Assembly: GCF_013280595.1 (NCBI RefSeq) | Contig: NZ_JAAATY010000014.1 | Span: 44,723 to 108,722, forward strand | Direction: 5' to 3' | DNA from: Kibdelosporangium persicum | Lineage (GTDB): Bacteria > Actinomycetota > Actinomycetes > Mycobacteriales > Pseudonocardiaceae | Length of the DNA stretch: 64,000 bases | Shown: piece after piece, positions 17,743-27,109 of the stretch | Layout: every line of letters starts with the position of its first letter | Position numbering within the stretch: position 1 is the first letter of the stretch | Notes under the pieces: generated by a model | Seen by the model: the letters and a program-made list of their open reading frames with translations, nothing else | What the model was told of the DNA's origin: nothing | Databases searched by the model: none | Position numbers and translations under genes: made by a program

Positions 17743-20032
17743 CGGTCAGCGGATCGGACGGCCAGTCGTGTTTGGGGTACCGGCCGCGTAGTTCGGCACG
17801 GACCCGCGGATATCCGTTCGCCCAGAACGACTCCAGGTCGTCGGTGACCGCGGCCGGGCGGCCGGCGGGGGAGAGCACGTGCAGCAGCAGCGTGACCTTC
17901 CCGTCGGCGATGGCTGGTGCCTGCCGCCAGCCGAAGATTTCCTGCAGCCGTACGGCCAGGACGGGCCGTTCGCCCGCGTAGTCGACGGCGATCCGTGATC
18001 CGGAAGGCACTTCGACGCGTTCCGGCGCGAGCTCGTCCAGCCGCGCGGCGGCAGGCCACGGCAACATCGCCCGCAGCGGATTGATCCTGGCCAGGTCCTT
18101 GCGGTTCCGCGCGCCCGAGACGTCTACAGAGGACAAAATGGCGTCCTGGCCGACGGCGGGCCACGGGTCGCCGAGCGTCCGGTGCAGCAGCGCCATCCTG
18201 GCGTGCAGCTTCGCATCCCAGTCCAAGATCGACACGCCTTCGGCGCGGATGCCCGCACGCAACGCGGCTTCGACGACCGCGGGGTCGGGGTCGCTGATCG
18301 GCTTCCCGGACAGCACGATGGCGCCGAGCCGCTGGACACGACGCGCCACCACGTCGCCGTCCCAGGTCACCATGTCCTCTTCGGACACGCCGATGATGCC
18401 GGTCGCCAGGTCCAGGTCGGCGGCCGCGGCGAGCCGGACGCGGCCGTGCTTCTCACCGGGCCTGCGGTCCGCGACGGCGATCGCGAGCCAGTCCCGGTGA
18501 TCCAGGCCGGTCCCCGGCGGCAGTTCCACCGCTGTCCCATTGGCCATCAGGTACACGCGGGAGTCGGCTGACCTCTTTCTGGCCAGTCGCTCCGGATACG
18601 CGAGGGCGATGACTTCCGCGGCGTCGGTCGGTTTGTCGGAACGGGGCGCCAGCGCGGCGAGGCGTTGGGACTCGCGGCGCCATCGCTGCGAGCTCTTCAC
18701 CTTGCGCAGTGCGGTTTCCAGATCCACGTCGTCGGCGAGCGAGTCGTCGTCCAGCAGTGCGACCACGTCCGCCGCCTGCTTGCCGCCGTCCAGCAAGGCC
18801 CTGGCAAGCCGGGGATGCAGGCCCACATCGGCCATCCTGCGGCCACGGTCCGTCGGCGTGCCGTCCTCGTTCACCGCGTGCAGATCACGCAGCACCGCCT
18901 GACCGGCTTTCAACGCACCTTCCGGCGGCGCGTCCCACCACCGCAACGCGGACCCGTCCGGCGTGCCCCAGCAGGCCAGTTCCAGTGCCAGCCTGGTCAG
19001 GTCGGCGACCCGGATCTCCGGCTCGGGATACCGCGGCAGAGTCGACTGCTCGTGCTCCGGCCAGCATCGGTACACGCGGCCAGGGCCTTCACGACCAGCG
19101 CGTCCGGCCCGTTGGTCGGCCACCGCCGCCGAGGTCCGCACGGTGGCCAGACCCGGCAGGCCACGGCGGTGATCCACTCTGGGCACACGTGACAGCCCGG
19201 AATCGACCACGGCCCGTACTCCGGGAACCGTCAGGCTCGACTCCGCGACGGCCGTGGCCAGGACGACCCGCTGCCCGTTCGTGGGTTTCAAGGCGGCGTC
19301 CTGGTCCTTGGCGGCCAGACGGCCGTGCAGGGTGACCACGTTCACGCCGTCCAGCATCTGCCGCACGCGGTTGATCTCCGCCGCGCCAGGCAGGAAGACC
19401 AGGACGTCACCGTCCGTTTCGGACAGCGCGAGGCGTGTGGCCCGTGCCACGGTGGCTTCGACGCGTTCGCCTCTGGCCGGCGGGAGATACGTCGTTTCGG
19501 TCGGGAACGTCCTGGCGTCGGCCTTCAGCACAGGCGCGTCGCCGAGCAGTTCGGCCAGCCGCTCCGCCGCCACGGTCGCGCTCGTGGCCAGCAGCTTCAG
19601 GTCCGGGCGCAGCGCTATGGCGTCAGTCAGCAGTGCCAGCAGCAGGTCGGCGTCCAGGTGCCGTTCGTGGCACTCGTCGAGCAGCACGGTGTCCACACCG
19701 GACAGCTCCGGGTCGTGCTGGATCCGCCGGACCAGCAGGCCGGACGTGACGACCTCGATCCTGGTGTCCTTGGACGTCCTGCGGTCACCGCGGACCGCGT
19801 AGCCGACCGTGCGGCCAACTGGCTCGCCCAGCGACGCCGCCATTCGGGCGGCGGCGGCACGGGCGGCCAGTCTGCGCGGCTCGGCCACCACGATGCGGCC
19901 GGGCAGGGCCAAGGGGACCACTGTGGTCTTGCCCGTGCCGGGCGGGGCCACCAGAATCATGCTGCCGCGAGCGGCCAGCGTGCTGGTCAGTTCCGGGAGG
20001 ACTGCCCGGATCGGCAGGTCGGGGAGGTTCAT
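17708..20032 (-). CDS. hrpB: ATP-dependent helicase HrpB
   Basis: This 774-aa DExH-box helicase of the HrpA/HrpB family has Walker A (PPGTGKTT near residue 30), the DEAH-type box as DECH in LLDECHERHLD, motif III (ATSAT), the RecA2 domain with the motif VI pattern QRAGRAGREGPG, then the HA2-like region and the HrpB-specific C-terminal domain ending in RGRYPKHDWPSDP. Length is close to the family norm. The cellular role of HrpB is poorly known, and RNA remodelling is presumed. It is a single-gene unit, divergent from the MauE-like gene. Confidence 0.95.
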   Translation of the reverse strand: MNLPDLPIRAVLPELTSTLAARGSMILVAPPGTGKTTVVPLALPGRIVVAEPRRLAARAAAARMAASLGEPVGRTVGYAVRGDRRTSKDTRIEVVTSGLLVRRIQHDPELSGVDTVLLDECHERHLDADLLLALLTDAIALRPDLKLLATSATVAAERLAELLGDAPVLKADARTFPTETTYLPPARGERVEATVARATRLALSETDGDVLVFLPGAAEINRVRQMLDGVNVVTLHGRLAAKDQDAALKPTNGQRVVLATAVAESSLTVPGVRAVVDSGLSRVPRVDHRRGLPGLATVRTSAAVADQRAGRAGREGPGRVYRCWPEHEQSTLPRYPEPEIRVADLTRLALELACWGTPDGSALRWWDAPPEGALKAGQAVLRDLHAVNEDGTPTDRGRRMADVGLHPRLARALLDGGKQAADVVALLDDDSLADDVDLETALRKVKSSQRWRRESQRLAALAPRSDKPTDAAEVIALAYPERLARKRSADSRVYLMANGTAVELPPGTGLDHRDWLAIAVADRRPGEKHGRVRLAAAADLDLATGIIGVSEEDMVTWDGDVVARRVQRLGAIVLSGKPISDPDPAVVEAALRAGIRAEGVSILDWDAKLHARMALLHRTLGDPWPAVGQDAILSSVDVSGARNRKDLARINPLRAMLPWPAAARLDELAPERVEVPSGSRIAVDYAGERPVLAVRLQEIFGWRQAPAIADGKVTLLLHVLSPAGRPAAVTDDLESFWANGYPRVRAELRGRYPKHDWPSDPLTAIPRSRRRSPR

Positions 20033-20127
20033 CCGGTCGGGTCACGTCGATTCGGTCACGGCGGGAACTGGTACGCCTGGACTTGTTGCTCAGGTTTCAC
20101 TCAGTTTGCCCGGGTATCGTCCGTCAG

Positions 20128-20622
20128 GTGGTTCGACCGTCACCTCGCGTGCTCGACGGGATCGGCACAGTGGCGCGGCTTGGCCTGGCCGCTGTCTGGA
20201 TCGTCTCGGGGGCGATCAAGGCAGCAGACCTGAACCAGGCCTACATCGCGGTCCAGGCGTACGACCTGCTGCCCAAGGGCTCGGTCAGCCTGGTCGCCGC
20301 CGCGGTGCCGTTCCTGGAGCTCGCGCTGGGCGTGCTGCTGGTGGTGGGCCTCGGTACGCGGCTGGTCGCGGTGTTGTCCGTGGTCGTGCTGATCGGGTTC
20401 ATCATCGCGATCTCGCAGGCGTGGGCCCGTGGACTGACCATCGACTGCGGCTGCTTCGGCGGCGGCGGGCAGGTGGCCGCGGGCCAGACGGCGTACCCCG
20501 AGGAGATCGCACGGGACATCGGGTTCCTGGTACTGGCGGGCTGGCTCATCGTCCGGCCGCGCAGCCTGCTGTCGATGGACAGCTGGCTGACCAGACGCCC
20601 GGCCGTAGTGGGAGAGGACTGA
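20128..20622 (+). CDS. MauE/DoxX-like thiol-redox membrane protein
   Basis: This 164-aa protein with four membrane helices belongs to the MauE family. The motif CGCFGGGG near residue 110 in the extracytoplasmic loop, together with a second loop, is typical of MauE-type electron carriers that feed thioredoxin-like proteins. The GTG at 20128 is the best start. Upstream codons encode a non-conserved, non-hydrophobic extension. The gene ends 5 bp before a DsbA-like thioredoxin gene, implying that the two form an envelope thiol-oxidation pair. Confidence 0.85.
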   Translation: MVRPSPRVLDGIGTVARLGLAAVWIVSGAIKAADLNQAYIAVQAYDLLPKGSVSLVAAAVPFLELALGVLLVVGLGTRLVAVLSVVVLIGFIIAISQAWARGLTIDCGCFGGGGQVAAGQTAYPEEIARDIGFLVLAGWLIVRPRSLLSMDSWLTRRPAVVGED

Positions 20623-20627
20623 AGGAC

Positions 20628-21428
20628 GTGGGTGGAGCCGAGCGCAACGCGAAGAAGCGGCGGCAGGAGCTCGCCGCACAGCGGGCGGTGGCTGCGGCAC
20701 GCAAGAAGAAGAGCGACCGCAACAAGATCATCATCACGGCCGCGGTGGTCGTGGTGATCGCCGCCGCCGTCGTGGCGGGTGTGCTGATCACCAACAGCCA
20801 GAAGAACGAGGCCGCCGGCGTGCAGATCCCGGTCAAGACCGTCTCGGCGAACCTGGAGACCAAACGCGACGGTGCGACCGTGCTGGTCGGCAAGGACACC
20901 GCGAAGGTGACGCTGGACGTGTACGAGGACTTCCTCTGCCCGGCGTGCCGCCAGTTCGAGGACGCCTACGCCGGGCAGATCGAGAAGAAGATCGAGGACG
21001 GCACCGTCCGCGTCCGTTATCACATGCTCACGCTGCTCAACGACCGTTCCGACCCGCCCGGCTACTCGCTGGACTCGGCGAACGCCGCGCTGCTCGCCGC
21101 CGACGCGGGCAAGTTCGCGGCGTTCCACGCGAGCCTGTTCGCCGCCCAGCCCGAGGAGGGCGCCCGCGGGTACGACAAGAACCAGCTGATCAAGCTGGGG
21201 CAGGACGTGGGCATCACGTCGCCGGACTTCGCCAACGGTGTGACGAACGGCACGTACAACCAGATCATCGAAGAGGCCTACCAGAAAGTCTCGACTGATC
21301 CCGCCCTGCAACAGGACTTCGGCAACGGCCAACGCGGCTTCGGCACGCCGACGCTCGCCGTGAACGGCAAGATCGTCGACACCCAGGACCCGAAGTGGCT
21401 GGACACCCTGGTGTCACAGGCCGGCTAG
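20628..21428 (+). CDS. DsbA-family thioredoxin-fold membrane-anchored protein
   Basis: This 266-aa envelope protein has a basic cytoplasmic N-terminus (KKRRQELAAQR), one membrane helix (about residues 38-58) and an extracytoplasmic thioredoxin fold with the DsbA-like active site CPAC near residue 104 and the cis-Pro loop GTPTLAVNG near 243. It probably forms or shuffles disulfides in secreted proteins. The GTG at 20628 has GAAGGA overlapping the stop of the MauE-like gene, so translation is coupled. The 3' end overlaps the convergent ligase gene by 15 bp. Confidence 0.92.
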   Translation: MGGAERNAKKRRQELAAQRAVAAARKKKSDRNKIIITAAVVVVIAAAVVAGVLITNSQKNEAAGVQIPVKTVSANLETKRDGATVLVGKDTAKVTLDVYEDFLCPACRQFEDAYAGQIEKKIEDGTVRVRYHMLTLLNDRSDPPGYSLDSANAALLAADAGKFAAFHASLFAAQPEEGARGYDKNQLIKLGQDVGITSPDFANGVTNGTYNQIIEEAYQKVSTDPALQQDFGNGQRGFGTPTLAVNGKIVDTQDPKWLDTLVSQAG

Positions 21429-22736
21429 CGGCGGATCGCCCTGGTTCCACCGGGCCAGGCGGCGTGCCTTCCCGACTTCGGTCCGGGGCACGCTGCCTGG
21501 CTCGAGCACTGTCACCACACAGGTGATGCCCAGCCGTTCCCGCAGGGCGTTCGTCAGGTCCGCGCCGAGGGCCGGTTTGTCCACGCTGTCGGTGAACGGC
21601 TCGACCGCGACCCGCAGCTCGCTTCTGCTGGGATCACGCCGGTCCTCGACGACCAGGTAGTGCGGGCTGACCCGCTCGTCCCGCAGCAGAACGGCTTCCA
21701 CCTCGGTCGGGAACACGTTCACGCCCCGGATGACCAGCATGTCGTCCGTGCGGCCCTTGAGCTTGCTCATCCGCCTGAGCGTCCGCGGCCGGTTCGGGAC
21801 AGGGCCGGCGAGCGCGGCCACATCGCCTGTGCGGTAACGGATCAACGGCATCCCGGTCTTGGTGAGCGTGGTGAACACGAGCTCGCCGGGAGTGCCGTCC
21901 GGCACCGGATTGCCTTCCGGATCAACGGCTTCGACGAAAAAGTGGTCCTCCGCGACGTTCAGCATGCCGTCGGAGTCGAGCGACTCGCACGCCACACCCG
22001 GCCCGATGATCTCCGACAGGCCGTAGATGTCCAGGGCGCGGATGTTCAGCAGGCTCTCGATCTGCGCCCGCATCTCCTCGGTCCACGGCTCGGCGCCGAA
22101 CACCCCGGCCTTCAGGCTCGTCGGCTCGCCCTTGAGAGCCTCGCCGAGATGGATGGCGTACGAGGGCGTGCACGTGAGGATGTCCGGCTTCAGGTCCTGG
22201 ATGAGCCGGATCTGCCGCTCAGTCATGCCACCGGACACCGGGACGACGGTCGCGCCGAGACGCATGCCGCCGTGATGGACCCCAAGCCCGCCAGTGAAGA
22301 GCCCGTACCCGTATCCATTGTGGATGACGCTGCCCCTGGTCGCCCCGGCCCCGCCGAGCGCGCGGGCCATGACACTCGCCCACACCTCGATGTCGGCGGC
22401 GGTGTACGGGATGAGCGTGGGCCGCCCGCCGGTCCCGGAACTGCCGTGCACGCAGACGATGTCCTGGTCCTGGGCGACCTGCAGCCCGAACGGGTAGTTG
22501 TCCCAGATGTCGGCCTTGGTGATGGTGGGGAGGTCCTTCAGGCCGTCGAGTGTGACATCCGCCCCACTCGTCACACCGGCGGCACGCAGCCGCTCGGCCT
22601 GCGGGTTCCCGCTCGCCAGAACCCGGTCGACCACCTGCCGGAACCGCCGCTGCTGGACCTTTCCGCGCAGCTCAGGGGCGATCCCCTCGGCATCCGCGTC
22701 CACCAGGGGCACAACCACGTCATCTCCGCTGATCAC
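21414..22736 (-). CDS. Phenylacetate-CoA ligase family (PaaK-type) enzyme
   Basis: This 440-aa adenylate-forming enzyme has the PaaK layout: an AMP-binding P-loop (HGSSGTGGRPT near residue 93), IYGLSEIIGPG near 237, the Asp-containing YRTGD near 308, the hinge KLKGRTDDMLVIRGVNVFPTE and the C-terminal lid domain with the catalytic Lys in EVGKARR. It would activate an aryl or acyl acid to the CoA thioester. No phenylacetate pathway genes are adjacent, so the exact acid is unknown. The start is the GTG at 22736. Confidence 0.92.
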   Translation of the reverse strand: MISGDDVVVPLVDADAEGIAPELRGKVQQRRFRQVVDRVLASGNPQAERLRAAGVTSGADVTLDGLKDLPTITKADIWDNYPFGLQVAQDQDIVCVHGSSGTGGRPTLIPYTAADIEVWASVMARALGGAGATRGSVIHNGYGYGLFTGGLGVHHGGMRLGATVVPVSGGMTERQIRLIQDLKPDILTCTPSYAIHLGEALKGEPTSLKAGVFGAEPWTEEMRAQIESLLNIRALDIYGLSEIIGPGVACESLDSDGMLNVAEDHFFVEAVDPEGNPVPDGTPGELVFTTLTKTGMPLIRYRTGDVAALAGPVPNRPRTLRRMSKLKGRTDDMLVIRGVNVFPTEVEAVLLRDERVSPHYLVVEDRRDPSRSELRVAVEPFTDSVDKPALGADLTNALRERLGITCVVTVLEPGSVPRTEVGKARRLARWNQGDPPLAGL

Positions 22737-22834
22737 AGCAACGGTCTAGCACTCCCGGCGGCCGAACGCGACCCCCGGTTTTTGAGCCGCGGAACCCGTG
22801 ATGTACGGTATCCCAGCACTCGAAAGAGCGCGGC

Positions 22835-22907
22835 GGGGCTGTAGCGCAGTTGGTAGCGCACCACACTGGCAGTGTGGGGGTCAGGGGTTCGAATCCCCTC
22901 AGCTCCA
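22835..22907 (+). tRNA. tRNA-Ala (anticodon GGC)
   Basis: This is a 73-nt cloverleaf. Acceptor GGGGCTG pairs with CAGCTCC, the D-loop contains AGTTGGTA, the anticodon arm is CCACA-CTGGCAG-TGTGG giving anticodon GGC, and the T-arm is GGGG-TTCGAAT-CCCC. CCA is not encoded. The sequence immediately downstream looks like an old integration site (fragments of an integrase and a transposase within 2 kb). Confidence 0.97.
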
Positions 22908-22916
22908 CAACCTTTC

Positions 22917-22965
22917 AGAGCCCATCTGTTCCAGTTGTATTGCCTGGTCGGGTGGGCTTTTTCGT
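22917..22965 (+). terminator. Terminator after tRNA-Ala
   Basis: Stem AGCCCA/TGGGCT with a long loop is followed by TTTTT at about 22959-22963. This is a classical intrinsic terminator for the tRNA transcript. Confidence 0.65.
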
Positions 22966-23074
22966 GTTCTTGACTGACTGTCGCCAGTGGAGTGTTTGGT
23001 GGGTTGTGTCCACCGAACTGGAGAAAAATCTGGAGAGCGGCCGTTCGGGACGGCCATGTGTTCTGGAGTGATCG

Positions 23075-23656
23075 TCACGGCTGTGCCATCCGTCTGAGTG
23101 ATTGTTGACAGGATCTTTTGGGCGGCCTGTGACCTGGGTCTTTGCCGCTGGTGCGGGGGTGGTCGCCGGTGGTCCGGGTTGCTGGCGTGTACGGCGATTC
23201 TGGCGGGTGGCGCGGGACCTGCGGGATCGTCGGCTCCTGGAATTCAGCGGCGGAAGCCGCGGTCCGGAGGCAGAGTTCGCAGGTCTCGAGCGGGTCGTCG
23301 GCGGTGCAAGTTGGGCAGGTATCGCAGCCGTTCGCGCAGTCGGTGCAGGCTGGGCAGCCTTCGGCTGGGCACCCGGTGGTGGGGAACAGCAGGAGTCCGT
23401 CGATGGGGTCGGTGTAGATGTGGGCTGCCATCGGGGTGCGTCCGCGTCCGGCGCGTTCGGGATCGATGGGCAGTTGTTGGATCGCGGCTCGGATGCTGTC
23501 GGGTAGTCCGTGCAGGGCACTGGTGAGGCGTTCGGTGTGGTTGCGGCGAGCGAGCAGGCGGGGGTTGAGTGCGTCGTGGACGGTCTCCACTGCGTGGAGT
23601 TCGGTCTGGCCGGCTCCGACCGTATAGGCCTCGTACGGGGCCTTGACGCCCGTCAC
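23075..23656 (-). CDS. Cysteine-rich hypothetical protein, 193 aa
   Basis: This is an unrecognised protein with a striking central cluster of CxxC and similar pairs (TGCPAEGCPACTDCANGCD, then CPTC and CELC, residues about 95-133), which looks like one or two zinc-binding knuckles. The N-terminal part (YEAYTVGAG onward) is helical and the C-terminus is proline-rich and disordered. It faces the tRNA-Ala gene and is flanked on the other side by an integrase fragment. It is therefore probably cargo of, or a leftover from, an element integrated at the tRNA. The start is the ATG at 23656. Confidence 0.6.
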   Translation of the reverse strand: MTGVKAPYEAYTVGAGQTELHAVETVHDALNPRLLARRNHTERLTSALHGLPDSIRAAIQQLPIDPERAGRGRTPMAAHIYTDPIDGLLLFPTTGCPAEGCPACTDCANGCDTCPTCTADDPLETCELCLRTAASAAEFQEPTIPQVPRHPPESPYTPATRTTGDHPRTSGKDPGHRPPKRSCQQSLRRMAQP

Positions 23657-23852
23657 CGCTGATAGTGCACGGCCAACACCGCACCCAACGAGATCACCGT
23701 ATACACAGTCAGCGACATCGATCGACGCGTGAATTCCACCAATCGGGGACAGCTATCGTCCTGCCGGGCGCACCTTGACGAAAGTTCAACACGAAATAAT
23801 CACGGGCGAAGCGGACCCGGCTGGCGTAGATTGGTGGCAGGCGCCCAGGATT

Positions 23853-24281
23853 TCATGGGCTATCACCACACACCCCAGAGAAGCCCGCCACGCACGTCGC
23901 GGAGGGCTTCTCTGTGTCCTTATCAGTCAACCGGCGGTCCTGGCTCTCCCCAGCTCCAGTGCTGGAGAAGTCACTGCCGCCGCATCGGGTTCGCACCTTT
24001 CCTCGAATTTGCCGGACTTCAGGGCCCTCGGTCTTCTGACTCTGTCGGCCTCCCGCCGTCCAATCGAGTAGAACCGCGATCTCTATTGATTCGCGACCAT
24101 CGCCACCCTTGGCGGTCCGGTCGAACCTGGCCGCTACTTCTGGCATTGATTCATGCCGGCTGTCCGGCGGGCACCGCCTGGCAGTCCAGGTATTGCCCTT
24201 CCACTTCATGACGGCGAATTCGTAACCCAATTCGAGCCACCGCACGCGCCGCTCCTCCGGTGACATGCCCTCCAACTTCAT
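23853..24281 (-). CDS. Possible hypothetical protein or remnant, 142 aa
   Basis: The open frame begins MKLEGMSPEERRVRWLELGY, and its first 80 residues look protein-like. The C-terminal part runs through a strong hairpin and reads poorly, so the real product may be shorter or the gene may be broken. No family is recognised. Confidence 0.25.
   Translation of the reverse strand: MKLEGMSPEERRVRWLELGYEFAVMKWKGNTWTARRCPPDSRHESMPEVAARFDRTAKGGDGRESIEIAVLLDWTAGGRQSQKTEGPEVRQIRGKVRTRCGGSDFSSTGAGESQDRRLTDKDTEKPSATCVAGFSGVCGDSP
23877..23913. terminator. Strong symmetrical hairpin
   Basis: Stem AGAGAAGCCC/GGGCTTCTCT is separated by 17 nt. It lacks a T-run on either side, but it is symmetrical enough to act as a terminator or as an RNA structural element. 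Confidence 0.4.
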
Positions 24282-24356
24282 GCCCTGTTCGGTCAGTCGG
24301 AACGTAGTGTCCTGAGTGGAGGGATGTGTCGCCGAAGACCGCGCAGGCGCTCGGAC

Positions 24357-24512
24357 GTGAAGTGGCTGACGCCGGAGGCGTTTCGCTTGTGGCGCAACAT
24401 CGGACTGCGCGGCTTCACCGGTGACGGGGTGCCTGGTGCGCGATGGCAGGGGCTGACGGAGGACCGCAACGTCGCGTTCGTCGAAGGATTGTTCGGCACA
24501 GGATTGCGGGCT
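24357..24512 (+). pseudogene. Fragment of a tyrosine-recombinase (integrase) gene
   Basis: About 50 residues in one frame, containing LTPEAFRLWRNIGLRGFTGDG, RWQGLTEDRN and LFGTGLR, resemble the start of the catalytic domain of actinobacterial tyrosine integrases, where TGLR contains the first catalytic Arg region. The frame is lost just after TGLRAG, and no C-terminal HxxR or Tyr is present. The match is from memory of the family, so it is moderately sure. Confidence 0.5.
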
Positions 24513-24861
24513 GGGAGTGGGCCGTCGTGGTCGGTAGCCAGTTGCTGACGTCGATCCCCAGCATGATCCGGCCGTCGCCCCAGCGGGGAACCTGCTGGCG
24601 GGCAACAACATTGCGGAAGCGGTCGATGTCGCCCCCACCTTGATCGAAGCCGCCGGACAGGCTGTCATGGCCACGCCGATGCTCGGGCTCCAGCGATAGT
24701 TCGGCCAAGGAGGTGACCGGCCCCTCGGCAGACAACTCGAACAACGCGTCCGCCCGCGCGGTCAGACACCGATGGAACGCTTCACGGAACCCAGACAGAT
24801 CCCCAGCGGCCGCTTTAATCCTGGCTTCAGGTTGATCGGGGACACTGAGCGGCAAAAGCAT
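24490..24861 (-). pseudogene. Decayed transposase (IS701-like family), N-terminal part
   Basis: On the minus strand a frame with [48 protein letters not shown] and DGRIMLGIDVSNWL matches the N-terminus of the IS701-like transposases common in Streptomyces and relatives. A stretch between LFEL and GPVTSL is missing relative to intact copies, and the sequence decays after DVSNWL. The catalytic core is absent. Its 5' end abuts the response regulator gene at 24884. Confidence 0.6.
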
Positions 24862-24883
24862 CGACTGGAGGGGGCGGGCCGGC

Positions 24884-25567
24884 GTGCGGATCATGATCGC
24901 GGACGACGAGGCGGCCATCCGTGAGTCGCTGGAGCGGGTGCTCCAGGTCGAGGGTTACGACACCAGCACTGTCGCCAACGGTCTCGCCGTGCTCGACGGG
25001 GTCGGTGGTGACGCGCCGGATCTGCTGATCCTCGACGTGATGATGCCTCGCCTCGGCGGGTTGGAGACCTGCCGGCGGTTGCGGGCGGCGGGTCAGGATC
25101 TGCCGGTGCTGATGCTGACCGCCCGGGATCAGGTCTCCGACCGGGTCGCGGGGCTGGACGCGGGCGCCGACGACTATCTGCCCAAGCCGTTCGCCACCGA
25201 GGAGTTGCTGGCCCGGGTCCGGGCCCTGCTGCGCCGCCGCACACCGGGCGACGACGACTCGCAGATCCTGACGTTCGCCGACGTCCGGGTCGATCCCGAC
25301 AGGTTCGAGGCGTGGCGGGGCGGGCGGCCGCTCCGCCTGACCCGGATCGAGTTCTCCCTTCTGCAGCTCCTCGTGCGCAACGCGACCCGGGTCTTGACCC
25401 GCGAAGTGCTGTTCGAGGCGATCTGGGGCTTCGACATGAGCGTCACCGCCAACAACCTCCAGGTGCACATGAGCTACCTGCGCCGCAAGATGGAGGCCGA
25501 GGGTGAGCCGCGATTGATCTACACGCTGCGCGGCTTGGGCTACACGTTGCGGGAGAATCCTCCGTGA
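24884..25567 (+). CDS. OmpR-type response regulator (MprA-like)
   Basis: This 227-aa protein has a receiver domain (DDE acid pocket near residue 7, phospho-Asp in LILDVMMPR near 51, Lys in PKPF near 101) and a C-terminal OmpR winged helix ending in [11 protein letters not shown]. It most resembles MprA of actinobacteria, which responds to envelope stress. The GTG at 24884 has GGAGGGGGC upstream. It is coupled to the kinase gene by a 4-base overlap. An MMPL transporter is convergent downstream. Confidence 0.94.
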   Translation: MRIMIADDEAAIRESLERVLQVEGYDTSTVANGLAVLDGVGGDAPDLLILDVMMPRLGGLETCRRLRAAGQDLPVLMLTARDQVSDRVAGLDAGADDYLPKPFATEELLARVRALLRRRTPGDDDSQILTFADVRVDPDRFEAWRGGRPLRLTRIEFSLLQLLVRNATRVLTREVLFEAIWGFDMSVTANNLQVHMSYLRRKMEAEGEPRLIYTLRGLGYTLRENPP

Positions 25568-27000
25568 GGGGCTCACGCCGGCTGACCCGTTGGTGGCGCC
25601 GGCGGTCCCTGCGGACCAGGCTGACGGTGATCGCGGCGACGGCCGTCGCGGTCAGTGTGTTCGCGGCCTTCCAGGTGGCCAGCGAGCTACTGGACGGGGA
25701 GCTGCAGGACACCGCGGAGGATCAGCTACGCGCCGACTCCCGCGTCCTGGCGACGGACGCGGAGCGCGCCGGCCTGGCGCAAGTCGAGCTACCGCCGTAT
25801 CCCGGATCCGGTCGGCTGGTGCGGGTAATCCTGCCCGACGGCTCGAGCCGGACACCGGTCGGCCAACCCGCGCTTCCCCCGGTCAGCGAGCACGCCGGGC
25901 GCGTGGCGCAGGGCGCGTCGGCCGACCTGATGGAGTCGGGCGACAGCGACGACGACGGCTACCGCATCTACACGCTTCGGGCGGGCGACGGCGCGGTCCA
26001 GGTGGCCGTCATCGCCGACGACAGCACGATCAACCAGTTCGGGTTGGGCATGCTGCTGATCGGGCTGTTCTGCGTGGTCGGCGGCGCCCTTGTCGGGCGG
26101 ACCGTGGCGCGGACCGGGCTGGCGCCGATCGACCGGCTGACCGCCGCCGCGGTCCGTGTCGCGCACACCCGGGATCTCGACGCCGACATCCCGGATGAGG
26201 GCGGTGGGGAGATCCGGCGGCTGACCCAGTCGATCAACGACATGCTCGCCGCGCTCCGGGACTCCCGTCGGGCCCAGCGGCTGCTCGCCGAGGACGCCGA
26301 CCACGAGCTCAAGACCCCGCTCACCAGCCTGCGCCTCAACGTCGAGCTGCTGATCCGGCTCGATCGGCGCGGCGCCCTGGACAGCGCACTGCCGGCGGAG
26401 AGCCGGACCCAGCTGCTCAACGATCTCGGCGCCCAGGTGGCCGAGTTGAGCACCCTTGTCGCCGAGTTGACCGACCTTGCGCGCGGTGACGTCAGCGACG
26501 AGAGCACCGAGGTGCTCGACCTCGCCGACGTGGTGGTGGCCGCCGCGACCCGGGCGCGTTCCCGCGTGCCCGACATCGAGGTCGCGCTCGACGTGACCTC
26601 CGTGTGGGTGAGCGGGCGTCCCGCCGGCCTTCAACGGGCGGTGCTCAACCTCATCGACAATGCCGGCAAGTGGTCTCCCGAGGACCAGCCGGTCCAGGTC
26701 CGGCTCCGTGCCGAGGACGCGTCGGCGGTGCTTGAGGTCGACGACGCCGGGCCGGGCATCGACGCCGTCGACGTGCCGCGGGTGTTCGACCGGTTCTACC
26801 GTGCCGACAGCGCCCGGGCGTTGCCGGGATCCGGTCTGGGGCTGTCGATCGTGCAGCGGGTCGTCGACGCCCACGGCGGCCGGGTCACCGTCGCCCGGTC
26901 CGCACGTGGTGGTGCGCTGCTTCGGGTCGACCTTCCGGCTGCGGCCCCGCCCGCCCCGATCGCGCGGCTCACCGCCGGGGGAAACACCGCGGTGCGCTGA
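25564..27000 (+). CDS. Sensor histidine kinase (MprB-like)
   Basis: This 478-aa kinase has two membrane helices (about residues 18-40 and 158-180) bracketing an extracytoplasmic sensor of about 115 residues. A HAMP domain, a HisKA domain with the phosphorylatable His in [13 protein letters not shown] near 246, and a HATPase ([27 protein letters not shown]) follow. The sensor and HAMP layout match MprB-type kinases. It is translationally coupled to the regulator upstream. Confidence 0.94.
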   Translation: MRGSRRLTRWWRRRSLRTRLTVIAATAVAVSVFAAFQVASELLDGELQDTAEDQLRADSRVLATDAERAGLAQVELPPYPGSGRLVRVILPDGSSRTPVGQPALPPVSEHAGRVAQGASADLMESGDSDDDGYRIYTLRAGDGAVQVAVIADDSTINQFGLGMLLIGLFCVVGGALVGRTVARTGLAPIDRLTAAAVRVAHTRDLDADIPDEGGGEIRRLTQSINDMLAALRDSRRAQRLLAEDADHELKTPLTSLRLNVELLIRLDRRGALDSALPAESRTQLLNDLGAQVAELSTLVAELTDLARGDVSDESTEVLDLADVVVAAATRARSRVPDIEVALDVTSVWVSGRPAGLQRAVLNLIDNAGKWSPEDQPVQVRLRAEDASAVLEVDDAGPGIDAVDVPRVFDRFYRADSARALPGSGLGLSIVQRVVDAHGGRVTVARSARGGALLRVDLPAAAPPAPIARLTAGGNTAVR

Positions 27001-27057
27001 CCCCAGTCCCGGTCGCACGGCGCAGGACCAGAGGGCGGCGACCGTCGGGCCCACGAA

Positions 27058-27093
27058 AAGATCCGGGACGGGCCTGGGCCCGTCCCGGATCTT
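27058..27093. terminator. Bidirectional terminator between kinase and MMPL genes
   Basis: A near-perfect stem AAGATCCGGGACGGGC/GCCCGTCCCGGATCTT with a 4-nt loop sits between the convergent ends at 27000 and 27110. On the plus strand it is followed only by TG-rich sequence, but the stem stability supports termination on both strands. Confidence 0.75.
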
Positions 27094-27109
27094 GTCCGTG
27101 CCGCCGCGC

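Larger units (their letters stand above)
23657..24323. other. Degraded region with few supported features
   Basis: No intact gene is supported. The stretch contains a strong hairpin at 23877-23913 (separate entry) and a weak open frame on the minus strand (separate entry). Codon statistics look mixed, as expected for decayed element DNA. Confidence 0.4.

Noticed and set aside
22915-23520. Alternative frames opposite and beside the Cys-rich gene
   Set aside because: They lack the regular codon pattern, and their products are unbroken only because of high GC.
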